Positions 28,179-37,193 of a DNA stretch of 64,000 nt are shown here, in pieces. The stretch covers positions 7,626,001 to 7,690,000 of the forward strand of contig NZ_CP102512.1 in the NCBI RefSeq assembly GCF_024612015.1. The letters are read 5' to 3'. The notes beneath the pieces were generated by a model. It was not told the DNA's origin and did not search any database. It was given only the letters and a program-made list of their open reading frames with translations. This DNA is from Streptomyces sp. CA-210063. GTDB taxonomy: Bacteria > Actinomycetota > Actinomycetes > Streptomycetales > Streptomycetaceae. Positions within the stretch are counted from its first letter, which is position 1. The number at the start of each line of letters is the position of its first letter. The position numbers and the translations under genes were made by a program.

Positions 28179-28204
28179 GACCGGAGGCCGTCCAGCCTCC
28201 GGTC
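28179..28204 (+). terminator. Terminator hairpin after the small membrane-protein gene
   Basis: GACCGGAGGC (28179-28188) pairs perfectly with GCCTCCGGTC (28195-28204) around a 6-nt loop, between the stop at 28156 and the start of hsdM. Confidence 0.75.
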
Positions 28205-28241
28205 AGCATGCATGCACAGGCGGGAGTGGAGAGTGGAGAGA

Positions 28242-29654
28242 GTGTCGGGCGGTCTGTCGCCAAAGCGGGCGCTGGACGCCCTGCGCGGGGCGCTGGCACC
28301 TCAGGACGCCCTATTCCTCCTCATGCTCCTGATCCTCCTCCGCCACGAGGCCGACGCCGAACGTGCCGACGAGTGGGGTGACCGCAGAGGCGCCGTGGAG
28401 GCCTGGGACCGCATCCGGCAGGCCCCGTGGGGCTGGGGCGCCTACGAATTCGTGGCGGAGATCCAGCGCGGCCTCGGGCACTGGGAGCACCAGTACTTCC
28501 GGTTGGACGGGCCGCCCGGTCTAGAGGATGTCGGGAGGCGTGAGCTGGCTCCGCTGGTCGACTGCGTGGCCGCGGCACGCGACACGGCAGAGCTCTTCGA
28601 GGCCTGTCTGGAGCTGACGCAGACGAAGGCGAAGGGCGGCGAGTACTACACGCCGCAGGCCATCGCCCGTCTTCTGATCGGTCTGCTGGAGCCCCGCACG
28701 GGCGAGTCGGTCTACGACCCCGTGTGCGGGGCGGGCGGGTTTCTTCTGCAGGCCCACCAGTACGTCGAAGCCACCGGCGACCGGACCCGCCAACTGGGCC
28801 TGTACGGACAGGACGCGAGCCGGGTCGCCGTGCAGGTCGCGGCGATGAACCTCACCGTGCACGACGCATACGCACGCCTTGAAGGACCTTCGTCGACCCT
28901 GACCGACGACCGGTTCCGGGACGAGACGTTCGACGTGGTCGTCGCCAACCCGCCCTTCAATCAGTCCGGTTGGGACGAAGGTGGCTACGCCCACTATGAC
29001 CACCGCTGGGCGTACGGCATGCCCCCGCCAGGCAACGCCAACTTCGCTTGGGCCCAGCACGTGGCGAGCAAGCTGAGCCCCGCCGGGCGTGGAGCCCTCC
29101 TCCTTCCCACGGGCGCCGCCACCACGGCGAAGCCGGTCGAGCGCGGCATCCGTGCTCAGATGGTGGAGGCCGACCTCCTCAGCTGTGTGGTCGAGTTGCC
29201 CGCCGGCCTTGTCCCGCACGTCCGCAACCCGGTGAGCCTGTGGCTCTTCAGTAGGAGCAAGCGGCCTCATCAGACCTGGGGTCATGCCGACCGCTCGGGA
29301 CAGATCCTGCTGATCGACGCCCGCGAGACCGCTGCCACGATCGGTCGAGGACGACGCGCCTTGCCGGACGAGGCCAGGGAACGCATCACTGCGACCTACG
29401 CAGCCTGGCGCGGGGCACCGCACGACACGCAGTACGAGGATGAACTCGGCTGGTGCAGGTCGGTGTCGGTGGCCGAGATCGCCGCGAAGGGGCACGACGT
29501 ACTGCCCTCACACCACGTGGGCGCGCCCGCCGCCGAACCCGTGTCCGCCGATGCCGAGGAAGAGGCTGCCCGACTGACCCATGAACTGCTCGAACTCTTC
29601 GCGACCTCCGGTCGCCTCGACGACGAACTGCGTGAGCTGTTGAGGGGGTGGTGA
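28242..29654 (+). CDS. hsdM: Type I restriction-modification N6-adenine methyltransferase (HsdM-like)
   Basis: A 470-aa DNA methyltransferase. The N-terminal helical domain is followed by KGGEYYTPQAIARLL, SAM motif I YDPVCGAGGFLLQA (near 158-171) and catalytic VVVANPPFNQSGW (NPPF near 236-239), all typical of HsdM. It should transfer a methyl group to adenine in the sequence chosen by the HsdS subunit encoded next, whose ATG overlaps its stop by 1 bp. I chose GTG 28242, which follows GGAGAGTGGAGAG; upstream in-frame starts at 28212 and 28233 are less well placed. No HsdR translocase lies in the neighbourhood, so the pair may be a stand-alone methylase or work with a nuclease further downstream. 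Confidence 0.9.
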   Translation: MSGGLSPKRALDALRGALAPQDALFLLMLLILLRHEADAERADEWGDRRGAVEAWDRIRQAPWGWGAYEFVAEIQRGLGHWEHQYFRLDGPPGLEDVGRRELAPLVDCVAAARDTAELFEACLELTQTKAKGGEYYTPQAIARLLIGLLEPRTGESVYDPVCGAGGFLLQAHQYVEATGDRTRQLGLYGQDASRVAVQVAAMNLTVHDAYARLEGPSSTLTDDRFRDETFDVVVANPPFNQSGWDEGGYAHYDHRWAYGMPPPGNANFAWAQHVASKLSPAGRGALLLPTGAATTAKPVERGIRAQMVEADLLSCVVELPAGLVPHVRNPVSLWLFSRSKRPHQTWGHADRSGQILLIDARETAATIGRGRRALPDEARERITATYAAWRGAPHDTQYEDELGWCRSVSVAEIAAKGHDVLPSHHVGAPAAEPVSADAEEEAARLTHELLELFATSGRLDDELRELLRGW

Positions 29655-30871
29655 TGTCAGAGCTGTTGGAACAGCGGCTGAGTCGCCTTCCCGCCGGCTG
29701 GCGTGTAGCACCGCTGGGAGACCTGCGGACCGTGCATGTCGTCGGATACGGCATTACACGCCCCGGTGAGCATGTGGATGACGGAGTGGGCATGATCCGG
29801 GCCGCCGACGTCCAGGACGGGACCCTGCATCCGGACGAGCCACGGAGGATCAGCCACCGCGTCCACGAAACCAATAGGCGCAGCCAGTTGGCGGCTGGCG
29901 ACGTCGTCGTAGTCCTGGTGGGGCGCGTGGGCGACGCGGCGGTCGTACCGCCCCGGTTCCACGGCTGGAACGCGGCCAGGACCATCGGGATCATCCGCGT
30001 GGCCGAGCCCGACGACGCGACATGGCTCAATGTGTGGCTCGGGTCGCCGGAGGTGCGTGACTGGTGCGAGCGGCGGGCCACAGGATCCACGCTGCATCGG
30101 ACGCTGGGTCTGGCGGTGCTGCGCGACCTGCCGGTGCCCCTGCCTCCCACCGGACCCCGGGCGGCGTTCCTGCGGGCTGTGAGACTGCTCGATGAGAAGA
30201 CTGTGACGAACCGTCGGATCTCCGACTGCGCGACAGCATTGGCCAGGGCACGGTTCGTCGCCGAGACACGCCACGGCGCGGGCTGGCCGGAACGGCCCTT
30301 GGACACTCTGGTGACCATGCAGGCGGGCGCGGCGCCACGTCCACGCCCGGATCACCAGGACATGTCCGCGTCGGAAGGCATCACCTTCGTGGCCCCCGCA
30401 GATGTCCTGCAGAGCGGTTCGGCTGATCTGTACGGGACGGAGCACCCCATCCGCCCTGAGCAGGCAGAGGCCGTGTACGGTCCGCATTCCCTTCTGCTGG
30501 CTTCCCGGGAGGACGGTGTCCGGGCCGTCATGACCGCAGGCCCGGTCCTCCCGGGCCGCAATGTCCTCGTACTCAGACCTTCCTCAACGGCGGACGCGTA
30601 CTGGTTGTTGCATGACATCCGCCTTCGCAGCGCTGAACTGGCCGCTGCGGCACAGGGATCCGCAGGCCGGGAAATCAGTCGACGAGTACTCGGCACGACC
30701 ATGGTCAGATGGCCTCCGCAGGAGGTCCGTCAGCACTTCGCGAAGCTCGCCGAACGCCTCCACGAGCGGTCGCGTATCGCTCAGGTGGAAAGCGAGAAGC
30801 TGGGCAGCCTGCGAGGCCAGTTGCTCGGCAGCTTCCTGTCCGGCAATTTTCCCGAGAAGTCCTCCTACTGA
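29654..30871 (+). CDS. hsdS: Type I restriction-modification specificity subunit (HsdS-like)
   Basis: A 405-aa target-recognition subunit with the two-fold HsdS plan: a first target-recognition domain opening with LPAGWRVAPLGDLRTVHVVGYGITRP, a central helical spacer with ISDCATALARARFVAE, and a second opening with GAGWPERPLDTLVTMQAGAAPRPR, then a C-terminal helix (RIAQVESEKLGSLRGQLLGSFLSG). These bind the two halves of a bipartite site. The ATG overlaps the hsdM stop (TGATG), preceded by GAGGGGG. It should form the M2S complex with the upstream gene. The predicted site cannot be read from sequence alone. Confidence 0.88.
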   Translation: MSELLEQRLSRLPAGWRVAPLGDLRTVHVVGYGITRPGEHVDDGVGMIRAADVQDGTLHPDEPRRISHRVHETNRRSQLAAGDVVVVLVGRVGDAAVVPPRFHGWNAARTIGIIRVAEPDDATWLNVWLGSPEVRDWCERRATGSTLHRTLGLAVLRDLPVPLPPTGPRAAFLRAVRLLDEKTVTNRRISDCATALARARFVAETRHGAGWPERPLDTLVTMQAGAAPRPRPDHQDMSASEGITFVAPADVLQSGSADLYGTEHPIRPEQAEAVYGPHSLLLASREDGVRAVMTAGPVLPGRNVLVLRPSSTADAYWLLHDIRLRSAELAAAAQGSAGREISRRVLGTTMVRWPPQEVRQHFAKLAERLHERSRIAQVESEKLGSLRGQLLGSFLSGNFPEKSSY

Positions 30872-31028
30872 TCCTTCTGACTCGAAGCCACTGGTGGTCG
30901 TCCACAAGGCCTCATCAAGTGTGACCTGCGCAGAGTGACGGCGAAAGTCCCGCCGAGTCCTGTTCTGTGCACGGCTGTTGCCCAATACCCTTACCAGGTC
31001 TCCCCGTTAGTATGAAAATCTGATCACC

Positions 31029-32624
31029 ATGGGGAATGGTCACGGTGATCAGTCGATGTACGACATCAGCACAGGGGAAGTCGGTCGGCGCAGTGAGGGC
31101 TCGGCCGGGAACGCAGGGGCCGACTCGGTCCAATGGGTTCTGCAGCCCCGAGGCGGCGCCCGGATGCGCGGGCCACAACACTTCGACCACTCGGTACGCA
31201 GAGGCATCCGGCTCTCGGAGTACGAACACGTACTTGGAGCCCACGCGGAGGAACTGAGCCGCATCTTTCCCGACGGAGTGGCCCGACTGTGGGGCTCGAC
31301 GCCCACGCAGCAGACAGGGAACGCCAAGGCCGTTGCACTGCGCGACCGGAGGGTCGGCGACGAAGTCCTGTTCTACGCAGAGAACACCTTCGTCGCCCAG
31401 GCCCGGATCCTGGGACTCTTCCGTAACCGCGACTTGGCAGCGGCGGTCTGGGGAGTCGACGAAGAGACGCAGAGCACTTGGGAGCATGTCATGGCTCTGG
31501 GTGATGTCGTCGAGTTCGAGGTGTCGGCGAAGCCCATCCTGACCGCTCTGGCGATGACACCTCCGCTGCGCAGCCTTACCCTCGTGAGGGCCGCGGAGCG
31601 CCGCCGCCACCTGGGCCTGTTGGACGAGCTGCTGGGCGGACGGGTACCCGCCGCGGTGGGGCGGCCCGCCGGCGGCGAAGGACTCGTCCCTCCCACGGCG
31701 GGGATGGGGCGAAGAGATCTCCTGAGCGCACTGGGAACCCTTGACGTCGATGTGCCGGCGGAACGACGTACCCGCCATGGATCTCTCACGCTGTTGTGGG
31801 CGATCGGTCGCCTGTTGTCAGGGCAGGATCGGCTGGCGTCTTCGGATGTCTATCAACGCAATCTTGAGCCCATCTTGCAGGAGTTCGGCTCCCCAGGCGT
31901 CGCGATGTCACTCGAGTATCCGTTCCAGCACCTGCGCGGCAGCGGGCTGTGGGAAGTCCAGGGCGCGGAACCTGGGAACTCGGACCCGGTGTCGATCCCG
32001 GCCTCCGTCGAATCGGGAGCCCGAGCCGGACTCCGGCGGGAGGCAGCGCGGCTTCTGCGGCAGCCGCTCGCGCGCGCAGAGGCGATTGGTCTGCTGTGTG
32101 CCACCTACCTCGAGGACGTCGACCAGGAAGACCTCCTGGAGCGAGTCGGCCTGGGCGGGTACGCGCATGCCAGCGGAGGGGACGACGGAGACGATGACCG
32201 CCATGGCCGGGGGCGGTCCGCTCGGCGCGGGGGCCGCCGCCAGGTCACCACGTCGCGCCCCGACAGGGATCAGCGGCTGGTGGACAGGATCAAACTGATC
32301 CACCGGCATCAGTGCCAGGTATGTGGGCTTCGACTGGAGACACGTTTCAGCCACTACAGCGAGGCGGCACACATCAAAGGGCTCGGAAATCCGCACAACG
32401 GGCCGGACGAGATATCCAACTTGCTGTGCCTGTGCCCCAACCACCACGTTCAGTTCGACACGTTGGCCATCTTCATCGATGAGGACTGGAACGTGCGGCG
32501 GAGCAAGGACGGGTCACCCGTCAGCACGCTGAGACGCCACCCGGAGCACCACATCGAGGAGCAGTACGTCGCGTACCACCGAGGACTGTGCGGAGGGAGC
32601 CGCTACAGCGCCGTCCGCAGCTGA
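31029..32624 (+). CDS. Modification-dependent HNH endonuclease with PUA-like and sulfur-binding-like domains (type IV restriction candidate)
   Basis: A 531-aa protein with three recognisable parts. Residues about 60-185 look like an EVE/PUA-type modified-base reader (RVGDEVLFYAENTFVAQARILG, then LAAAVWGVDE). Residues about 245-345 match the DNA phosphorothioate-binding SBD of ScoMcrA-type enzymes (RHGSLTLLWAIGRLLSGQ, then LEYPFQHLRGSGLWEV). A basic linker leads to an HNH domain (423-478) with HRHQCQVCG, EAAHIKGLG and LCLCPNHHVQFD. I infer a nuclease that cuts DNA bearing modified bases or phosphorothioate, as ScoMcrA does. The start is uncertain: ATG 31029 lacks a clear ribosome site, and ATGs at 31056 and 31164 are alternatives. 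It follows hsdS by 157 bp. Confidence 0.8.
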   Translation: MGNGHGDQSMYDISTGEVGRRSEGSAGNAGADSVQWVLQPRGGARMRGPQHFDHSVRRGIRLSEYEHVLGAHAEELSRIFPDGVARLWGSTPTQQTGNAKAVALRDRRVGDEVLFYAENTFVAQARILGLFRNRDLAAAVWGVDEETQSTWEHVMALGDVVEFEVSAKPILTALAMTPPLRSLTLVRAAERRRHLGLLDELLGGRVPAAVGRPAGGEGLVPPTAGMGRRDLLSALGTLDVDVPAERRTRHGSLTLLWAIGRLLSGQDRLASSDVYQRNLEPILQEFGSPGVAMSLEYPFQHLRGSGLWEVQGAEPGNSDPVSIPASVESGARAGLRREAARLLRQPLARAEAIGLLCATYLEDVDQEDLLERVGLGGYAHASGGDDGDDDRHGRGRSARRGGRRQVTTSRPDRDQRLVDRIKLIHRHQCQVCGLRLETRFSHYSEAAHIKGLGNPHNGPDEISNLLCLCPNHHVQFDTLAIFIDEDWNVRRSKDGSPVSTLRRHPEHHIEEQYVAYHRGLCGGSRYSAVRS

Positions 32625-32858
32625 TCCACCGGGACTCGAGGGGCCGGCCCAGGCGCACGGGCCGACCGGGGGCAGACAGAGTCCGCGGGGCTGCCCAGCG
32701 CTGTTCCGGATCGACGGGTGCTGCGGCTGAAAGTTCCGTCAAGCATGGCGAAATAGGCATGCCTGGCCAGAAACGCTCTCTTTCCGTCACAACTGCTCCC
32801 CCTCACCCTTCGACCAGGGGCGATACGGCAAAGCAGCCGAATCGACGGGGGAGCCGCG

Positions 32859-33947
32859 GTGGTCGAGCCGATCTATGTACCGGTACTGCCGATGACGCGA
32901 GCGGCCGTCACGGCCTACGCGCACATCGACCGCCATCTGAGGCGACGGATCGCACCTCTTTGGACGGTCGTTCCGCGCACCGGGCCCGAGCGCCCACGAG
33001 GACGACCCGTGGTGCCCGACCCGGAGCCGGACGAGGCGGAACTGGAGCGCTGGCTCACTCCGCGCATCGACGGTCTCATCGATGTCATGGATGGTCTGGG
33101 CGGCTGGCTGGACGCGACCCATGTCGAACGCCTCGTCGACGGTTCCGCACAGAGCCTGTGGCGGCTGGCGACCAGAAGCAGTCTTCGGCTCGTCACCGGC
33201 CCGGAACGAGCGCCGGAACACCAGCGATACGCCGCCGACCTTGCCTTCCTGAGTGGTCTGGGCCTCGGTATACGGGTCCAGCTCGATGAACAGCCTGACG
33301 ATGGCCAGCAAGCGCAACTCGCGCAGTTGATCGACCGGCTGTGCCTGCCTCCCTCACGACTTGATCTCCTCCTCGACGTGGGTCCGATCACGGACGCGGT
33401 CGAATCCGGCAAGAGAGCCCTCGCGGGACTCGACCTCTTCGGCTCCCTCGTCGCATGGCGCCGGGTCGTCCTTACCGCTGGCGCGTTTCCTCGCGCCATG
33501 CAAGATCTCGACGTGCAGCCCACTCGTGCTGCCGAGCTATACGAGCGGCAACTCCACCGCTCGCTGCGAGAGGCCCGCCCCGAGTTCCCGAGAACCGTCG
33601 TCTACGGGGACTATTCGGTGGAGCACGCCTGCAGAGCGAACATCCCAGCCGTCAGACAGCCGGGCCCGGGATGGGGCCTGCTGCGCTATTCGACGCCCGA
33701 CGGCTTTCTCATCGCCAGGGCGCCCACGAGAGGACCGGACCACGTCGAGCGGGCTCGCGCCATGGCCCGCTGGATCGTGGAGTCTGACGGCTTCCGTGGC
33801 CTCGGCGGCACCGGTGTCAGTGAGGCGGAGCGCTGGCTGCACGCATGCGCGTACGGCAGCGGGCCGCGCAATGCGGGCAGCGCTGAGAAATGGATTCAGA
33901 TCGGGCATATCCAGCATCTGAGTTTTGTCGCGCATTGCTTGGCCTGA
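32859..33947 (+). CDS. Beta family protein (PF14350-like)
   Basis: A 362-aa protein resembling the Beta protein family (T4 beta-gene relatives) sometimes found in phage-defence islands; its molecular function is unknown. Supporting features are the N-terminus IYVPVLPMTRAAVTAYAHI, the central DLLLDVGPITDAVESGKRALAGL, WRRVVLTAGAFPRAMQDL, a catalytic-looking VVYGDYSVEH segment, and the C-terminal WIQIGHIQHLSFVAHCLA. Start is GTG 32859 after GGGGGAGCC. It lies between the HNH nuclease and a DUF2075 helicase gene, all on one strand with gaps of 234 and 162 bp, so they may or may not share a transcript. Confidence 0.7.
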   Translation: MVEPIYVPVLPMTRAAVTAYAHIDRHLRRRIAPLWTVVPRTGPERPRGRPVVPDPEPDEAELERWLTPRIDGLIDVMDGLGGWLDATHVERLVDGSAQSLWRLATRSSLRLVTGPERAPEHQRYAADLAFLSGLGLGIRVQLDEQPDDGQQAQLAQLIDRLCLPPSRLDLLLDVGPITDAVESGKRALAGLDLFGSLVAWRRVVLTAGAFPRAMQDLDVQPTRAAELYERQLHRSLREARPEFPRTVVYGDYSVEHACRANIPAVRQPGPGWGLLRYSTPDGFLIARAPTRGPDHVERARAMARWIVESDGFRGLGGTGVSEAERWLHACAYGSGPRNAGSAEKWIQIGHIQHLSFVAHCLA

Positions 33948-33997
33948 TGAGTCAGCCACAGGTCGTTTATCGCACTCCAGGTCGAGGTTTCACACGT

Positions 33998-34003
33998 TAG
34001 GGT
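33998..34003 (+). promoter_or_regulatory. Candidate -10 element of the DUF2075 gene
   Basis: TAGGGT fits the Streptomyces -10 pattern. It overlaps an in-frame GTG at 34002, which argues that translation starts further down at ATG 34110. No clear -35 box was found. Confidence 0.3.
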
Positions 34004-34109
34004 GAATCTCGTTCTTGCGGCCCGCCGGGCTTTCGCACGGATGTGCGCCACGCCCCGGCCTGCACAGGTCTCTTCATCCTGCCGGGAATCTCCAGTGTCT
34101 TTGCTGCGT

Positions 34110-35975
34110 ATGTCCGCCCATGACCTCGTCAAGGAATCCGTCGCCGGCACACTCGGGGAGAAGTTGTCCTGGCGATTCCGAGTTGCGCACGGATACGAGA
34201 CAAGCGAGAGCGAGCAGCGATCCTGGCGGAACAGTCTTCCCGTTCTCGCCGACACGCTCGTGGACGCCGGGCTCGGAGACGTCGAGGTCCTGGCCGAATA
34301 CCCGGTCCCGCTGTCCAGTTACCGGGTGGACGCCCTCCTCTGCGGCGTCCACCCCGCGACCGGGGAACCGTCGTATGTGGCAGTCGAACTCAAGCAGTGG
34401 TCCGAAGCCAGTTCCATCGCCGACACTGAAGACCTCGTGTTGATCGAGAGCATGCGTGACAACGTGGCCCGTCTGCACCCCGTCGCACAGGTCCGCCGCT
34501 ACTGCGACCACATCGCCGACTTCACCGAGGCGCTGCACGGCCACGAGCACCGGATCAGCGGCGCCGCCTATCTGCACAACGCCACGGACGACGGCGTCCA
34601 CCAACTCTTCGCCCTCCACTCCGACGCACACGGGCGACTCTTCACGGGCTCCAGCCGAGCGAAGTTCCAGATGTACCTCGCCGAGCGGCTCGCGCCCATG
34701 TCCGGGGCGGAGGCGGCCGATGCCCTGCGTCCGGAAGCCGTCTCCCCGAGCAAGCGGCTCATGGCCGTCGCCGCCGAGGAGATCGCGGAGCGTGGCCACT
34801 TCAACCTGCTCAACGAGCAGCAGATCGCCTACTCCCTCGTCATGCGGGCGGTGAAGAAGGCCAGGCAGTCCGAGGTCAAGGAAGTCATCGTCGTCATTGG
34901 CGGGCCCGGATCCGGAAAGAGTGTCATCGCCCTCGAACTACTGGGAGCGCTGTACCGGAACGGCCTCTCCGCCCTGCACGCCACCGGATCCAAGTCCTTC
35001 ACCACGACGCTGCAGGAGGTCGCGGGAGGAGACGACGCCCGAGTCCGTAACCTGTTCCGCTACTTCAATGACTTCACCAAGGCACCGAAGAACGGCATCG
35101 ACGTACTGATCTGCGACGAAGCGCACCGCATACGGGAGCCCTCCCGGCGCCCCGCGAACCACATACGCGGATACCGCCGTCAGGTCGAAACCCTCCTCGA
35201 TGCCGCCCGCGTACCGGTCTTCCTCCTTGACCAGGAGCAGGTCGTACGCCCGGGGGAGAGATGCGATGTCGCGGTGATCGACGAGGCCGCCAAAGCCATG
35301 AACCTGCCCGTTCGTCACGTGCGTCTCGACGCCCAGTTCCGTTGTGGCGGGAGCCGAGCCTACGAGGAGTGGGTGCTGCGCCTTCTGGGGTTGCGGCCCG
35401 GTGGGCCCATGCGGTGGGGAGGAGATGACCGGTTCATGGTCCAGGTGGTGGAAACGCCGCAGGAACTCGAAGCCGTTCTTCGCTCTCGCCAAGAGGGTGG
35501 CGAGCAGGCTCGTATGACCGCCGGCTTCTGCTGGCCCTGGAGCGACCCCGTGCTGGGTACCGGCCGGAAATTCATCGAACTCGTCGACGACGTCGATCTC
35601 GCTGAATGGGGCTGGGCGCGCCCATGGAACGTCAAGGGCGATCGTCCCGTCGGCGGCTTCCCGTCCAAGAACCTGTGGGCCACCGACCCGGCCGGGTCCT
35701 CCCAAGTCGGATGCATCTACACGGCCCAGGGCTTCGAGTACGACTGGAACGGTGTGATCCTCGGACCCGACCTGGTGTGGCGCGACGGCACCTGGATCGC
35801 CAACAGGAACGCCAGCAAGGACAGTGCGGTTGCCGGCGCTTCGCCAAAGGACTTTGCTTACCTCATACGCAACACCTACAAAGTCCTGCTCACCCGAGGG
35901 ATGCGGGGCACTGTGCTCTTCTCGACAGACAGAGAGACACGCGAGATGCTCCGCACGCTCGTGACGGGGCGCTGA
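34110..35975 (+). CDS. DUF2075 (Schlafen-like) helicase with N-terminal PD-(D/E)XK-like domain
   Basis: A 621-aa protein with an N-terminal nuclease-like domain (SSYRVDALLCG, then YVAVELKQW, giving Asp74, Glu93 and Lys95 in the D-x(n)-E-x-K layout) joined to a superfamily 1 helicase core of the DUF2075 type: Walker A VVIGGPGSGKSVIALE (264-271 for the loop), LICDEAHR, DQEQVVRPGE, VRLDAQFRCGG, CIYTAQGFEYDWNGVILG and NTYKVLLTRGMRGTVLFS. Family members are predicted nucleic-acid helicases in defence and DNA or RNA handling. I chose ATG 34110 over GTG 34002 because the latter falls in a candidate -10 box. It is the last intact gene of the island. Confidence 0.85.
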   Translation: MSAHDLVKESVAGTLGEKLSWRFRVAHGYETSESEQRSWRNSLPVLADTLVDAGLGDVEVLAEYPVPLSSYRVDALLCGVHPATGEPSYVAVELKQWSEASSIADTEDLVLIESMRDNVARLHPVAQVRRYCDHIADFTEALHGHEHRISGAAYLHNATDDGVHQLFALHSDAHGRLFTGSSRAKFQMYLAERLAPMSGAEAADALRPEAVSPSKRLMAVAAEEIAERGHFNLLNEQQIAYSLVMRAVKKARQSEVKEVIVVIGGPGSGKSVIALELLGALYRNGLSALHATGSKSFTTTLQEVAGGDDARVRNLFRYFNDFTKAPKNGIDVLICDEAHRIREPSRRPANHIRGYRRQVETLLDAARVPVFLLDQEQVVRPGERCDVAVIDEAAKAMNLPVRHVRLDAQFRCGGSRAYEEWVLRLLGLRPGGPMRWGGDDRFMVQVVETPQELEAVLRSRQEGGEQARMTAGFCWPWSDPVLGTGRKFIELVDDVDLAEWGWARPWNVKGDRPVGGFPSKNLWATDPAGSSQVGCIYTAQGFEYDWNGVILGPDLVWRDGTWIANRNASKDSAVAGASPKDFAYLIRNTYKVLLTRGMRGTVLFSTDRETREMLRTLVTGR

Positions 35976-36013
35976 CGAGTCTGCGCACGCGAAGCGGTGA
36001 GGCGCCGAGTGGC

Positions 36014-36313
36014 TTCGGCAGGCTCGATGTAACGAGCGAGTTGGGCGTGGTCGTGCGCAGTGAGTTTGGCAGTAACCGACCGATGTGTTGTTTTCACTGT
36101 TTCGGGGCAGAGGTGGAGGCGGTCGGAGATCTCGGTGTTGGACAGGCTCCCGCGATCCATAAGAACCAGGTACGGGTGTTCGGTGCTCGCCATGGCGACG
36201 GCCTGGACGCCGGTAGCCGCCTCGCCCACGGTGATCAGGTCCGGCTCGAAGTCGATCAGCACGCGGAAGCTGCTGCTCGGCAGGACCTGGTCATCAGCGA
36301 TCAGGGTCCGGGT
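36014..36313 (-). pseudogene. Decayed NarL/FixJ-type response regulator
   Basis: The minus strand reads LIADDQVLP, then FRVLIDFEPDLITVGEAATG and YLVLMDRG (the phospho-acceptor region), then jumps directly to SNTEISDRLHLCPETVKTTH and LTAHDHAQLARY, the LuxR-type helix-turn-helix. About 80-100 residues between the receiver Asp and the HTH are missing, the start region is out of frame (GTG at about 36337 would run to a stop), and the natural C-terminal stop is lost. It is a deletion relic of a response regulator like the intact one at 42855-43544. It marks the boundary between the defence island and ordinary chromosome and fills most of the 35976-36348 gap. Confidence 0.8.
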
Positions 36314-36348
36314 CGCGGGGCGGGGCCGGCGCCGGTCGTCACGGCCTC

Positions 36349-37074
36349 TCAGCCGAGGGCGAGCGGCAACTCCATTGCCAGGGCGCCGAGTTCAGCACGC
36401 TCCGCGCCCGTCGCCGCGCGGCGGCCCGTGCCGATCAGCAAGGCGTCCTTGTCGCTGAACGACGCGGGGAACGCCGTGTCAGCGATCTGTTCCAGGGCCG
36501 CGCGGGAGTGGGCAAGGCCCTCCGGCGGCGGTCCCGGGGCGGCCGGAAGGTGGGCCGTCAGGTCCAGGTGGTGCAGGGTCCACTCCAGGACGTACGCGGT
36601 GAGGTAGTCGGCGATGGTGAGGACCTGGTCCTGGGTGCTCACCCGGGCCTCCGGGTCGGCCAGTTCGGCGGCGCGGCCGGCGGCGGAGCCTACGTCGTCC
36701 AGGTGGAACTTCAATAGGCTCGGGTCCTCGTACGCGGCGGCCAGGCGGACGGTCAGGGCGGCCAGGGGGTCCTCGCCGGTCGGGGGTTTGTTCGTGACGT
36801 GCCAATACGTCGTCGCGTCGACCGTCGGGGGTGTGTCGGCGGGGGTGACCAAAGTGATCAGGACGTCCTGCGCGTCGATGATCAGGTGGCACACCAAGTC
36901 TCGTACGAGCCAGCCGGCGCAGCCCGACGGCTGTTCGAAGTCCTTGTCCGCGAGGTTGGCGACCGCCGTGCGCAACGCCGCCCATGAGTGTGAGAAGAGA
37001 TCCACCGCGGCACGGTAGGTCGGTGCGGGAACGGTGGGCAAGCGTGTGTGCGGAGGGCGCGCTGTCCGATGCAT
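36349..37074 (-). CDS. Maleylpyruvate isomerase family mycothiol-dependent enzyme (MDMPI/DinB fold)
   Basis: A 241-aa four-helix-bundle protein of the mycothiol-dependent maleylpyruvate isomerase family. The helices carry the metal-ligand pattern of the fold, with His in VRDLVCHLIIDAQDV and the Glu and His of VLEWTLHHLDLTAHL. Helix I (LFSHSWAALRTAVANL) and the DKDFEQPSGCAGW loop also fit. Its substrate is unknown; most actinobacterial paralogues are predicted mycothiol transferases or detoxification enzymes. Start is the ATG at 37074, the only reasonable one in frame. It is divergent from the PD40 gene, with 119 bp between them. Confidence 0.85.
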   Translation of the reverse strand: MHRTARPPHTRLPTVPAPTYRAAVDLFSHSWAALRTAVANLADKDFEQPSGCAGWLVRDLVCHLIIDAQDVLITLVTPADTPPTVDATTYWHVTNKPPTGEDPLAALTVRLAAAYEDPSLLKFHLDDVGSAAGRAAELADPEARVSTQDQVLTIADYLTAYVLEWTLHHLDLTAHLPAAPGPPPEGLAHSRAALEQIADTAFPASFSDKDALLIGTGRRAATGAERAELGALAMELPLALG

Positions 37075-37193
37075 TGACCCATGGCCGGTGGCGCGCTTTC
37101 ATCGCGTGCATCCTCGTGAGTCTTCTGCGCAGGGCCGGGGGCAACGGGGGACAGGGGGCGGCTGTGATCGTCCTCGGATGAAGGGGGAGCCAG

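Noticed and set aside
34002..34109. GTG 34002 as start of the DUF2075 gene
   Set aside because: It overlaps a -10-like TAGGGT and the extra residues lack family similarity; ATG 34110 is preferred.
28160..36000. HsdR gene for the type I system
   Set aside because: No translocase with HsdR motifs was found; the DUF2075 protein is a different helicase family and the HNH protein is not HsdR.
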